DNA of 5,438 nucleotides, taken from NCBI GenBank assembly GCA_023417745.1, contig JAEZEM010000336.1, positions 1 through 5,438 on the forward strand, in the 5' to 3' direction. The translations under genes and the position numbers were made by a program. Below are positions 1 to 5,055 of this stretch, piece after piece. Every line of letters starts with the position of its first letter. Within the stretch, counting starts at the first letter, position 1. A model generated the notes under the pieces. The model worked only from the letters and a program-made list of their open reading frames with translations, had not been told where the DNA came from and did not search any database. This stretch comes from Pseudomonadota bacterium (GTDB lineage: Bacteria; Desulfobacterota; Desulfovibrionia; Desulfovibrionales; Desulfovibrionaceae).

Positions 1-449
1 CCCTGGCCCCGCCCGTGGCCGGCCGTCTCGCCACCTTCATCCACCACCCCAAGCGCCAGAAATACTTCCTCGCCATCCGCAACACGCCCTTTTTCACCTG
101 GCTGGCCGGCACGGACTGGTTCGGGGCGCTGCTGTTTAAAACGGGCCTGCGCCAGGACGTCTTTTGCCGCGATGAACTGCGCCTGGATGCGCTCACCCTT
201 GACGCGGCCGCCTGCGACGACTGCGGAGCCTGCCGCCGCTTCTGCCCGGCCGGGCTTGATCCCAAGGCCGTGGCCGCCTGCGGCGACCGGTCCGAGTGCC
301 TCTCCTGCCTCTACTGCCTGCTCGTCTGCCCCCGCCGGGCGCTGACCTTCCACGGCGAACCCGGCTACCTGGCCGAACAACTGCGCCAATACGACGCCCT
401 GGTGCGCGGCCTGGACGCGAACGAGCCACGCTGGAAGGGGGAAGTGTAA
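1..449 (+). CDS. C-terminal part of a 2x[4Fe-4S] ferredoxin-domain protein (5' end outside window)
   Basis: The frame is open to the window edge (first full codon at base 3), so this is very likely the tail of a longer gene; the GTG at 15 has no convincing ribosome site and is probably internal. Numbering from that GTG, the last part holds two ferredoxin cluster motifs: Cys67-x2-Cys70-x2-Cys73-x3-Cys77-Pro and Cys95-x2-Cys98-x2-Cys101-x3-Cys105-Pro. This is the classical pattern for two [4Fe-4S] clusters. Additional cysteines lie at 51 and 89. The roughly 65 residues before the clusters are rich in aromatic and basic residues and are not part of a ferredoxin fold. The role inferred is electron transfer, with the clusters serving an N-terminal domain that cannot be seen. 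A DUF362-type or flavodoxin-fused (EFR1-type) protein is possible, but I cannot decide. The stop is TAA at 447-449. Confidence is high for the Fe-S module and low for any specific function. Confidence 0.8.
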   Translation, partial: LAPPVAGRLATFIHHPKRQKYFLAIRNTPFFTWLAGTDWFGALLFKTGLRQDVFCRDELRLDALTLDAAACDDCGACRRFCPAGLDPKAVAACGDRSECLSCLYCLLVCPRRALTFHGEPGYLAEQLRQYDALVRGLDANEPRWKGEV

Positions 450-484
450 GAGGAGAGGAAAGAGGGGAAAGAGGCCTCCGGCGG

Positions 485-505
485 CTGGGGGCCTGAGGCC
501 CCCAG
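485..505. repeat. Perfect GC-rich inverted repeat after the ferredoxin-domain gene
   Basis: CTGGGGGCC (485-493), a TGA loop and GGCCCCCAG (497-505) form a perfect 9-bp stem with a 3-base loop. It lies 35 bases after the TAA of the upstream gene and follows a purine-rich run (about 450-475). No T-run follows on either strand, so it is not a canonical intrinsic terminator, although it could stall polymerase or protect the mRNA 3' end. Its look, with flanking GGCCTCCGG and ACCCCCC, resembles extragenic palindromes common in Desulfovibrio-type genomes; that comparison is from memory. Confidence 0.6.
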
Positions 506-512
506 ACCCCCC

Positions 513-570
513 GAATGGAGAAAAGGGTAAAGGGGCTTCGGCGCGGAGTGGTTCCCCGGTCGGCCAAGCG
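513..570. repeat. Direct repeat, copy 1
   Basis: Its 34-base core at 537-570, beginning TTCGGCGCGGAGTGGTT, recurs at 608-641 with a single mismatch (C555 against T626), a period of 71 bases. The homology extends upstream in degenerate form: both copies start with GAATG and pass through an AAAAGG run before the core. Copy 1 carries about ten extra bases there. Confidence 0.75.
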
Positions 571-594
571 TCGCGACTGGCAGCCACGTGATCG

Positions 595-641
595 GAATGC
601 AAAAGGTTTCGGCGCGGAGTGGTTCTCCGGTCGGCCAAGCG
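595..641. repeat. Direct repeat, copy 2
   Basis: This is the second copy of the unit at 513-570: GAATG at 595-599, an AAAAGG run at 601-606 and the 34-base core at 608-641. It differs by one base in the core and by deletions in the leader part. It lies between unrelated sequence, not directly against copy 1. Confidence 0.75.
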
Positions 642-701
642 GGCAAAGAATTAGCGTTGCCCTTGACGGGAAGCGCCATTGTTCCGGCCCCCGGGCCGCC
701 G

Positions 702-743
702 CAAAAGGCGAGGCCGCCTTCCCGAATCGGAAAGGCGGCCTCG
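702..743 (-). terminator. Rho-independent terminator of the chemoreceptor gene
   Basis: CGAGGCCGCCTT (709-720) and its exact reverse complement at 732-743 form a perfect 12-bp stem with an 11-base loop that can pair further (CCG/CGG). On the minus strand the stem is followed by CCTTTTGC, giving a four-T run (703-706). It starts 22 bases after the chemoreceptor stop codon. A 12-bp palindrome, CGAAACGTTTCG (742-753), overlaps its leading edge. Confidence 0.8.
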
Positions 744-764
744 AAACGTTTCGGCGACGATGCC

Positions 765-2795
765 CTAGGCGTTGCGCAGCTTGACGATGATCTGATCCAT
801 GTCGCCGGACAGGTCGGCCAGGGCGTGGACGGCCTGGGCCGACTCGTGCATGCCGTTGCTGGTGGTTTCCACCACCTCGCTGACCTCGTTCATGGCCCGG
901 TTGATCTCCTCGGCGGCGGCGGACTGCTCTTCGGCGGCGGCGGCGATGCCGGCCACTTCCCGGGCGCTGGCCTCGGCCAAGGCCAAAATCTCGCGCAACA
1001 CCCCGCCGGACTTGCCGGCCAGCTCCGTGGCCTCGGACACGGCCTGGGCCGCCTTGTCCACGTTTTGGATGTTGCCGGTCACCGACTGCTGGATGCTGAC
1101 CACGGCCTGGCCCACTTCCTTGGTGGCGGTCATGGTCTTCTCGGCCAACTTGCGGACCTCGTCGGCCACCACGGCGAAACCGCGCCCGGCCTCGCCGGCC
1201 CGGGCCGCCTCGATGGCGGCGTTAAGGGCCAGCAGGTTGGTCTGGTCAGCGATGTCGGAGATGACGGACATGACCCGGCCGATGGCCTGGGTCTGCTCGC
1301 CCAGGGCGCTCATGGCCGCCTTGAGGTCGGCCGACACGGCGTTGACCCGGTCGATGGAACGCATGGATTCCGCCACGACCGCCGCGCCGCTGGAAGCCTT
1401 GGTCTTGGTGTCGTCGGCGGACTGGGCGGCCCGGGAGGCGTTCTTCGCCACATCCAAGACGGTGGAAGTCATCTGGGCGATGGCTTCGACGACCTCGCGC
1501 AGCCGGTCGCGCTGGTGGTCGGCCCCGGTGCGGACCTGTTCCACCTGGGATTCCAGCTGGTTGGAGGCTTCAATGATGCTTTCGATGACTACGCCGAGGT
1601 TCTCGGCGGCTTCCTGCATCCCCTCGCGCTTGGCGATCTCGGCCATGGCCCGGGCCTTTTCGGCTTCCTCACGGGCCGTTTCGGCGCACTTGGCCTCTTC
1701 GCCGGCCTCTTGGCTCATGGCCTCGGCTTCGGCGATCTTGGCCTTGAGGCTGACGACCATGCGCTCCAGGGTGTTCTTGAGTTCCTCGGTTTCGCCGGAA
1801 TAGCGCCCCTCGGCCACGGCGTTGAAATCGCCGCGCGACACCTTGCGGGCGAAATCCATCACCCGGCGCAGCGGCGAGGTCATGCCCCGAGCCGTGAAGA
1901 ATCCGACGATCAGGACAATAAGCGCCACCACCGTGGAAGCGGTCAGGGCCGAAAAGAGGATAGTGCGTTCGGTCGCGGCGATGCTGGCCCGGTCGCGGCC
2001 GATAAAGAGCATCCCGGCGATCTTGCCGTCGGCGCCGTACATGGGCCAGTAGGCGGTGTTGTAGTCCTGGCCAAGGATCTTGTTGACGTTGAGGAAGCGG
2101 CCGCCCTTTTGGAGCACGGCCTCAAGCACTTGCGGATTGTCCATCTTGGTGCCGACGGCGCGCTTGCCGTCGCGTTCGAGGGTGGTGGCCACCCGGGTGT
2201 CGCCGTAGAAGATGGTGCATTCCGTGCCGAGCACCTTCTTGATGTCGTCGACAAAGGCGTTGCTGGAGGAAAGGTTGATGCCCGTGGTCACCGAACCGAC
2301 GATCTTGCCGTCCTGGTAGACGGGATAGCCGGCGCGCAGGGAGAACTTGACGGCCGTGCCTTCTTCCAGGCCCACCGAGCCCTGGCCGGCCAGGGCCTTT
2401 TGGACGTTGAGCTGATTCTTGACGGAATCGCCGGACTGGTCGGAGTGCCCCCGAGCCACCACCTTGCCTTCGGTGTCGGCGATGGTGACGAATTCGATGC
2501 GCAGTTCCCGCTGGGCGTCCTTGGCGATCTTGACCAGCGCGGCCTTGTCCTTGGCCACAATGGCGCTGGCAATATCGGGCCGGGTGGCCAGGAGGTAGGT
2601 GACGCCCTTGACCTCGCTGCTGGCCTCCTTGAGCATGGCGTTGACGGCGTCGGCCTTGGTGTCAATCTCGTTTTGGCTCATGCGGTTGAGCCCGTCGGAC
2701 AGGTAATAGTGCACGGTGAGCGAGGTGGCCAGGGTCAGCAGGATCACGGTAAAGAGCAGCAAGGCAATGATCTTTCCAGTGAAGGTCAGCCGCAT
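765..2795 (-). CDS. Methyl-accepting chemotaxis protein with periplasmic Cache domain
   Basis: This is a transmembrane chemoreceptor of 676 residues that senses a ligand outside the membrane and controls the CheA/CheW kinase inside. In order it has TM1 (about 8-30) and a periplasmic region of about 250 residues (31-279). The second half of that region (about 190-270, with motifs such as [13 protein letters not shown] and MLFIGRDRA) matches the Cache_3-Cache_2 type known from chemoreceptors. Then come TM2 (about 280-302), HAMP (about 303-355), a charged Ala/Glu-rich coiled coil (about 350-400) and the signalling helices. The conserved hairpin tip is at about 513-550 ([20 protein letters not shown]). 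A Glu/Gln-rich, methylation-type stretch lies at 621-633. No CheR-binding pentapeptide ends the protein (it ends VKLRNA). The ATG at 2795 is chosen over the upstream in-frame ATG at 2864 because AGGAGG (2801-2806) sits 5 bases before it and TM1 follows at once. The ligand is not predictable. It is transcribed alone, with its own promoter and terminator. Confidence 0.96.
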   Translation of the reverse strand: MRLTFTGKIIALLLFTVILLTLATSLTVHYYLSDGLNRMSQNEIDTKADAVNAMLKEASSEVKGVTYLLATRPDIASAIVAKDKAALVKIAKDAQRELRIEFVTIADTEGKVVARGHSDQSGDSVKNQLNVQKALAGQGSVGLEEGTAVKFSLRAGYPVYQDGKIVGSVTTGINLSSSNAFVDDIKKVLGTECTIFYGDTRVATTLERDGKRAVGTKMDNPQVLEAVLQKGGRFLNVNKILGQDYNTAYWPMYGADGKIAGMLFIGRDRASIAATERTILFSALTASTVVALIVLIVGFFTARGMTSPLRRVMDFARKVSRGDFNAVAEGRYSGETEELKNTLERMVVSLKAKIAEAEAMSQEAGEEAKCAETAREEAEKARAMAEIAKREGMQEAAENLGVVIESIIEASNQLESQVEQVRTGADHQRDRLREVVEAIAQMTSTVLDVAKNASRAAQSADDTKTKASSGAAVVAESMRSIDRVNAVSADLKAAMSALGEQTQAIGRVMSVISDIADQTNLLALNAAIEAARAGEAGRGFAVVADEVRKLAEKTMTATKEVGQAVVSIQQSVTGNIQNVDKAAQAVSEATELAGKSGGVLREILALAEASAREVAGIAAAAEEQSAAAEEINRAMNEVSEVVETTSNGMHESAQAVHALADLSGDMDQIIVKLRNA

Positions 2796-2800
2796 ACACA

Positions 2801-2806
2801 CCTCCT
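2801..2806 (-). promoter_or_regulatory. Ribosome binding site fixing the chemoreceptor start
   Basis: A perfect AGGAGG lies 5 bases before the ATG at 2793-2795. The alternative upstream start would place a 23-residue polar leader before TM1 and has no comparable site. Confidence 0.85.
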
Positions 2807-2840
2807 GGCCCGCCCTGGGGTCATCCCCGGGAAACGCCTG

Positions 2841-2874
2841 TCGTGAAATTTCGCACGAGCTCATTACAAAATGA
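2841..2874 (-). promoter_or_regulatory. Two small inverted repeats at the chemoreceptor transcript 5' end
   Basis: TCGTG (2841-2845) pairs with CACGA (2854-2858) around the AAATTTCG core. TCATT (2861-2865) pairs with AATGA (2870-2874). They fall within the first roughly 35 bases of the predicted leader, just downstream of the -10 element, where either an operator or a 5' mRNA hairpin would sit. Both stems are only 5 bp, so chance is a real alternative. Confidence 0.3.
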
Positions 2875-2881
2875 TGACTTC

Positions 2882-2910
2882 ATTATAAGGAAAATTATCC
2901 TCCCTGGAAA
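2882..2910 (-). promoter_or_regulatory. Sigma70-type promoter of the chemoreceptor gene
   Basis: On the minus strand a perfect -10 TATAAT (2887-2882) follows a -35 TTTCCA (2910-2905, 4 of 6 matches to TTGACA) with exactly 17 bases between them, in an AT-rich island of otherwise GC-rich DNA. Transcription would start near 2875, leaving a leader of about 80 bases. No sigma28-type motif, often used for chemotaxis genes, was seen. Confidence 0.7.
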
Positions 2911-2991
2911 GCATATCTCGCCTGTAAACGCGAATTTTCTGCTGAAAGGAGGCGTCACGTTCGAATTATCACATAACAAGCTTCCGGATGA

Positions 2992-3306
2992 TCACGGCCG
3001 GGCCAACAACCGGGCCAACAGGAAACCCTGTTGGCCCGACGAAAGTGCCCGCACTTCCAGCCAGCCGCCGGGAATCACGGACGTCACCGACATCCGGTCG
3101 CCCTCATGCAGGTCTTCGAGCACGTTGCAGGTCAGGCTTGGACAGGCCAGCAGGTTGGCCAGGGGCGCAGACACCCTGTAAACGCTGGCCGGGTCCACCG
3201 GACCGGACGCCGTCTTGCCGCCCAGACATCCGCCAAGCACCAGCATCGCCAGCAGCAGGCCGCCCAGGGCCAGTCCCCGCGTCATCGCGCTTCTTGTCGC
3301 CGCCAT
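2992..3306 (-). CDS. Small lipoprotein with bacterial SH3-like domain
   Basis: This is a 104-residue envelope protein of unknown partner. Residues 1-26 form a lipoprotein signal peptide: a basic start with Arg5 and Arg10, a hydrophobic core GLALGGLLLAMLVLGG, and the lipobox Leu24-Gly-Gly-Cys27. Cys27 would be lipidated. The next residue is Leu, not Asp, so outer-membrane sorting is expected by the usual rule. Residues about 42-102 look like a bacterial SH3 (SH3b) domain: VYRVSAPLANLLACPS, then VLEDLHEGD, then GGWLEVRA and a closing GFLLARLL. Such domains often bind peptidoglycan or proteins in the periplasm. Cys55 and Cys60 could form a disulfide. The start at 3306 is chosen because GAGGAG (3314-3319) lies 7 bases upstream; an ATG ten codons earlier (3336) has no such site. 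The protein ends in a duplicated LLAR LLAR caused by a 12-base tandem repeat. It lies 196 bases upstream of the chemoreceptor start on the same strand, but that gene has its own promoter. Confidence 0.85.
   Translation of the reverse strand: MAATRSAMTRGLALGGLLLAMLVLGGCLGGKTASGPVDPASVYRVSAPLANLLACPSLTCNVLEDLHEGDRMSVTSVIPGGWLEVRALSSGQQGFLLARLLARP
2999..3038. repeat. Tandem duplication plus perfect 12-bp hairpin at the lipoprotein 3' end
   Basis: On the plus strand CGGGCCAACAAC (2999-3010) is followed directly by CGGGCCAACAGG (3011-3022), a 12-base tandem repeat with two final differences. The second unit is then matched by its exact reverse complement at 3027-3038, after a four-base loop (AAAC). 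All three units are in the coding sequence and encode the GQQG and LLAR LLAR residues. No T-run follows, so it is not a canonical terminator, but the stem is strong enough to affect the mRNA 3' end. Confidence 0.8.
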
Positions 3307-3313
3307 CGCTTTT

Positions 3314-3319
3314 CTCCTC
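3314..3319 (-). promoter_or_regulatory. Ribosome binding site fixing the lipoprotein start
   Basis: GAGGAG lies 7 bases before the ATG at 3304-3306. This supports the shorter protein, whose N-terminus is a clean lipoprotein signal, over the start at 3336. Confidence 0.75.
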
Positions 3320-3328
3320 TTATGTTTT

Positions 3329-3347
3329 GATAACAAGAATCATTCCT
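3329..3347. promoter_or_regulatory. Fur-box-like sequence upstream of the lipoprotein gene
   Basis: The plus-strand sequence GATAACAAGAATCATTCCT matches 13 of 19 positions of the classical Fur box GATAATGATAATCATTATC. It sits 10 bases upstream of the lipoprotein ribosome site, where a repressor would overlap the promoter. A weak -35/-10 pair (TGGCAA, 16 bases, TATCAA on the minus strand) overlaps it. Being AT-rich, it could match by chance, and Fur boxes in this group are not identical to the enterobacterial one. Confidence 0.3.
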
Positions 3348-3692
3348 ATTGCCATTCCCGTCCACTTGGACTATTTCTCTCCGCGTTGGCCGCGTTGGCC
3401 TCTGCGGACGGGCCGGGCAAAGCTCCCTGGACGCCCCTTGTTGGGGCGAGGCGGTCATGAGGGCACCGGCGCGGCGAACGGCCTTCGGCGTCGCCTTGCC
3501 CGGCCCGGCGGTCGGGAGCCGTCACGGAAAACATTGTCGCCCCGGCCGTGGCGCGAGTTTGGACGCCAGGCCGGGGGCTGGCCGTAGCTAGATGTCGCCG
3601 GCCAAAGGACACGGCCAAGCCGCGCCAGCTAGGCCTGAGAACATGACAAAGGGGAGTGCGTGCGGACAGGCCCATGGGACGGCCGGAAGGCG

Positions 3693-4052
3693 TTAGTTGC
3701 CGTCGAAGGTGCGCATCTCTTTTTCAAACGCCCGGCGTGGGGCCTGGGACGGGCAGTTGCAGACGGCGTAGGCGGCGTCGTAGCGGCTGTCGGCGGTGAT
3801 GCCGCCGGGACCGGTGAACACAAGCTTTTCCGGGTCCGGTTGGGCGATGGCGTAGACGCCGGGGTTGGTGGCGCACGAGCCGCAGGTGACGTTCCAGGTG
3901 GACACGCCGGTCATCTGCACCTGGGCCACGCAGCAGCCGCCAAAAGGATCGACCTTGCCGGTCTTGACGCCGGAATCGGCCCCGGCCGCCGCGACCAGGC
4001 CAAGACTGAGGCAAAGCACGGCAACGAGGCAAAAAGTATGGCGATGCGGCAT
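3693..4052 (-). CDS. Small secreted Cys-rich protein, family not recognised
   Basis: This is a 119-residue protein that I do not recognise. Residues 1 to about 25 are a classical signal peptide: basic PHRH, a hydrophobic core FCLVAVLCLSLGLV, and AAAGA before the probable cleavage. There is no lipobox, since the early cysteines (8 and 14) lie inside the hydrophobic core, so a soluble periplasmic or secreted protein is expected. The mature part has exactly six cysteines in three close pairs: Cys40-Cys41, Cys57-x2-Cys60 and Cys98-x-Cys100. This suggests three disulfides or a metal site. There is no c-type haem motif (no CxxCH) and no thioredoxin signature. The ATG at 4052 is chosen because GGAGG (4057-4061) lies 4 bases upstream and the signal peptide begins at once; the longer frame to 4229 would add a non-signal leader overlapping the divergent promoter. 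The stop is TAA. The gene diverges from the peroxiredoxin gene across 206 bases. Confidence 0.8.
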   Translation of the reverse strand: MPHRHTFCLVAVLCLSLGLVAAAGADSGVKTGKVDPFGGCCVAQVQMTGVSTWNVTCGSCATNPGVYAIAQPDPEKLVFTGPGGITADSRYDAAYAVCNCPSQAPRRAFEKEMRTFDGN

Positions 4053-4056
4053 GGTT

Positions 4057-4061
4057 CCTCC
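4057..4061 (-). promoter_or_regulatory. Ribosome binding site fixing the Cys-rich protein start
   Basis: GGAGG, within AGGGAGGA (4056-4063), lies 4 bases before the ATG at 4050-4052 and directly precedes a classical signal peptide. Confidence 0.75.
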
Positions 4062-4093
4062 CTGGCGCGCGGCCCCAACACGGATATTTTTGG

Positions 4094-4122
4094 AAATTAG
4101 CCGGTCGAGACACCCTTGTCCA
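4094..4122 (-). promoter_or_regulatory. Possible promoter of the Cys-rich protein gene
   Basis: The minus-strand TGGACA (4122-4117) matches TTGACA at 5 of 6 positions and lies 17 bases before TAATTT (4099-4094), a poor -10 with 3 of 6 matches. The start would be near 4087, giving a leader of about 35 bases. The position and the -35 are good, the -10 is weak. Confidence 0.3.
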
Positions 4123-4168
4123 GCCGGCAAGCCCGGACGGTTTTGGGGCGAGTGTTGGGCAAACCAGC

Positions 4169-4197
4169 TTGCCTTTTGTCGCCGGCCGGGCCATAAC
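4169..4197 (+). promoter_or_regulatory. Probable promoter of the peroxiredoxin gene
   Basis: TTGCCT (4169-4174) and CATAAC (4192-4197) each match 4 of 6 consensus positions and are exactly 17 bases apart. Transcription would begin near 4204, about 55 bases before the ATG. No PerR-type or OxyR-type operator was evident in the surrounding bases. Confidence 0.45.
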
Positions 4198-4245
4198 CTG
4201 TAAGAGCGGGATTCGGATACGGTTCCCATCCCCCAAAAAAACCAA

Positions 4246-4251
4246 AGAGGA
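4246..4251 (+). promoter_or_regulatory. Ribosome binding site fixing the peroxiredoxin start
   Basis: AGAGGA lies 7 bases before the ATG at 4259-4261. The in-frame start at 4169 is rejected because it falls inside the predicted promoter and would add 30 residues with no family similarity. Confidence 0.75.
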
Positions 4252-4258
4252 CGTACCC

Positions 4259-4900
4259 ATGCACGATCACGACCACGAAGAATACGACGAATGCTGCACC
4301 GAGATCCCCGAGGCTTCCGTGGGCCAGCCGGTGGTGGACTTTTCCCTGAAAGTCTATGACCCGGAAGAAGGCTTTTTCGGCGAGATGGACATGGAAAAGC
4401 TCATGGAAGACGGCAAATGGGTGATCCTGTTCTTCTACCCGGCCGACTTCACCTTCGTGTGCCCCACCGAGCTGGCCGATCTGGCCACCAAGCACGAGGA
4501 ACTCAAGAAGCTCGGCGTCGAAGTCTTCTCCGTCTCCACGGACACGGAATTCGCCCATCTGGCCTGGCGCAACAGCGAGAAGCTGCTGGAAAACGTCAAG
4601 TACAAGATGGCCGCCGACCCCACCGGCAAGGTCGCCCGCTACTTCGGCGTCTATGACGAAGAGTCGGGACTGGCCCTGCGCGGCACGTTCATCATCAACC
4701 CCGACGGCGTGCTGGTCTCCAAGGAGATCAACTTCTACAACGTCGGCCGCAACGCCGACGAGCTGCTGCGCAAGTGCCAGGCCAACGTCTACCTGCGCGA
4801 GCACCCGGCCGAGGCCTGCCCGGCCAAGTGGACCCCCGGCGACAAGACGCTCACCCCGTCCGAACAGCTCGTGGGCAAGGTCTACGAGGCCCTGTCCTAA
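4259..4900 (+). CDS. AhpC/Prx1-type 2-Cys peroxiredoxin with His/Asp-rich N-terminal tail
   Basis: This is a cytoplasmic thiol peroxidase of 213 residues that reduces hydrogen peroxide, organic hydroperoxides or peroxynitrite. In a strict anaerobe this protects against oxygen exposure. The active-site motif FYPADFTFVCPTE carries the peroxidatic Cys68 with the supporting Pro61 and Thr65. The conserved Arg is Arg141 in LRGTFIINPDG, and Trp103 follows the family pattern. The resolving cysteine is Cys187 in EACPAKW, so it is a typical 2-Cys enzyme working as a dimer through an intermolecular disulfide. It is slightly longer than the approximately 187 residues of enteric AhpC, mainly from an N-terminal extension of about 20 residues, HDHDHEEYDECC, that could bind metal; extra cysteines are Cys12, Cys13 and Cys173. 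No AhpF, thioredoxin or rubredoxin gene adjoins it here, so its reductant is unknown. A terminator follows 20 bases after the stop, so it is a single-gene unit. Confidence 0.96.
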   Translation: MHDHDHEEYDECCTEIPEASVGQPVVDFSLKVYDPEEGFFGEMDMEKLMEDGKWVILFFYPADFTFVCPTELADLATKHEELKKLGVEVFSVSTDTEFAHLAWRNSEKLLENVKYKMAADPTGKVARYFGVYDEESGLALRGTFIINPDGVLVSKEINFYNVGRNADELLRKCQANVYLREHPAEACPAKWTPGDKTLTPSEQLVGKVYEALS

Positions 4901-4919
4901 GCAGCGCCCTAGGCCTTGA

Positions 4920-4963
4920 AAACGCCCGAAGCGCCCGGCCCGTCCGGCGCGCTTCGGGCGTTT
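4920..4963 (+). terminator. Strong intrinsic terminator after the peroxiredoxin gene
   Basis: AAACGCCCGAAGCGC (4920-4934) and its exact reverse complement (4949-4963) form a perfect 15-bp stem. The 14-base loop can pair further (CCGG/CCGG). The stem ends in TTT, followed by GACGTTTGAC, so the T-run is short on the plus strand. The A-run at the other edge (4919-4922) means it may also act on the minus strand. Confidence 0.8.
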
Positions 4964-5014
4964 GACGTTTGACCGGCCGGCCTTGACGGGGCGCGGCTTT
5001 GCCGCCACACCGAA

Positions 5015-5044
5015 GGAACACGCATCAAGCGATAATCGTGTTCC
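5015..5044. promoter_or_regulatory. Inverted repeat abutting the molybdoenzyme ribosome site
   Basis: GGAACACG (5015-5022) and its exact reverse complement CGTGTTCC (5037-5044) flank a 14-base spacer and end directly against GGGAGG (5045-5050), the ribosome site of the molybdoenzyme gene. This could be a regulator-binding site or an mRNA hairpin that modulates ribosome access. Confidence 0.5.
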
Positions 5045-5055
5045 GGGAGGCGACC

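Larger units (their letters stand above)
450..764. other. Gene-free intergenic stretch with repeats and a terminator
   Basis: No believable coding sequence lies between the ferredoxin-domain gene and the chemoreceptor, which converge here. The open frames are arginine/proline-rich or cross the chemoreceptor in antisense. From left to right the stretch holds a purine-rich tract (about 450-475), a perfect 9-bp palindrome (485-505), two copies of a degenerate direct repeat (513-570 and 595-641), a short GC palindrome (685-698) and the chemoreceptor terminator (702-743). The composition suggests an extragenic repeat array between converging genes rather than a lost gene. Confidence 0.6.
3307..3692. 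other. Gene-free stretch between the two small envelope-protein genes
   Basis: The right part is GC-rich. Open frames here on both strands give arginine/proline/glycine-rich products without a ribosome site or domain, so I call no gene. Visible elements are the lipoprotein ribosome site and Fur-like box (3314-3347), a 9-base tandem repeat CGCGTTGGC (3382-3399), a hairpin CGCCCC/GGGGCG with a TTGTT loop (3432-3448), and many GGCC/CGGC inverted runs at 3480-3630. No known riboswitch, tRNA or small-RNA family was recognised. A decayed gene or an unrecognised structured RNA remains possible. Confidence 0.5.

Noticed and set aside
799..1803. A 334-codon Ala/Ser-rich plus-strand open frame
   Set aside because: It is another antisense frame of the chemoreceptor, made of Ala/Ser/Met/Arg runs mirroring its codons, with no independent evidence.
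588..2846. A 752-codon plus-strand open frame covering the whole chemoreceptor gene
   Set aside because: It is exactly antisense to a full, domain-complete chemoreceptor. Its product is a low-complexity Gly/His/Leu/Asp-rich sequence with no domain or ribosome site, the expected mirror of GC-rich codon use.
2988..3587. Plus-strand open frame of 199 codons across the lipoprotein gene and the gap
   Set aside because: The product is Pro/Arg/Gly-rich, has no ribosome site and is antisense to the well-supported lipoprotein gene.
3635..3640. CTGAGA, as found in thiamine-pyrophosphate riboswitches
   Set aside because: The other conserved riboswitch blocks are missing nearby, and no thiamine-related gene follows.
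3346..3675. Minus-strand 109-codon open frame in the gene-free stretch
   Set aside because: No ribosome site, no hydrophobic or domain pattern, and Arg/Ala/Pro-rich composition typical of chance frames in GC-rich DNA.
4097..5008. Minus-strand 303-codon open frame opposite the peroxiredoxin
   Set aside because: It is antisense to a gene with complete catalytic motifs, crosses a strong terminator and has low-complexity Gly/Val/Leu content.
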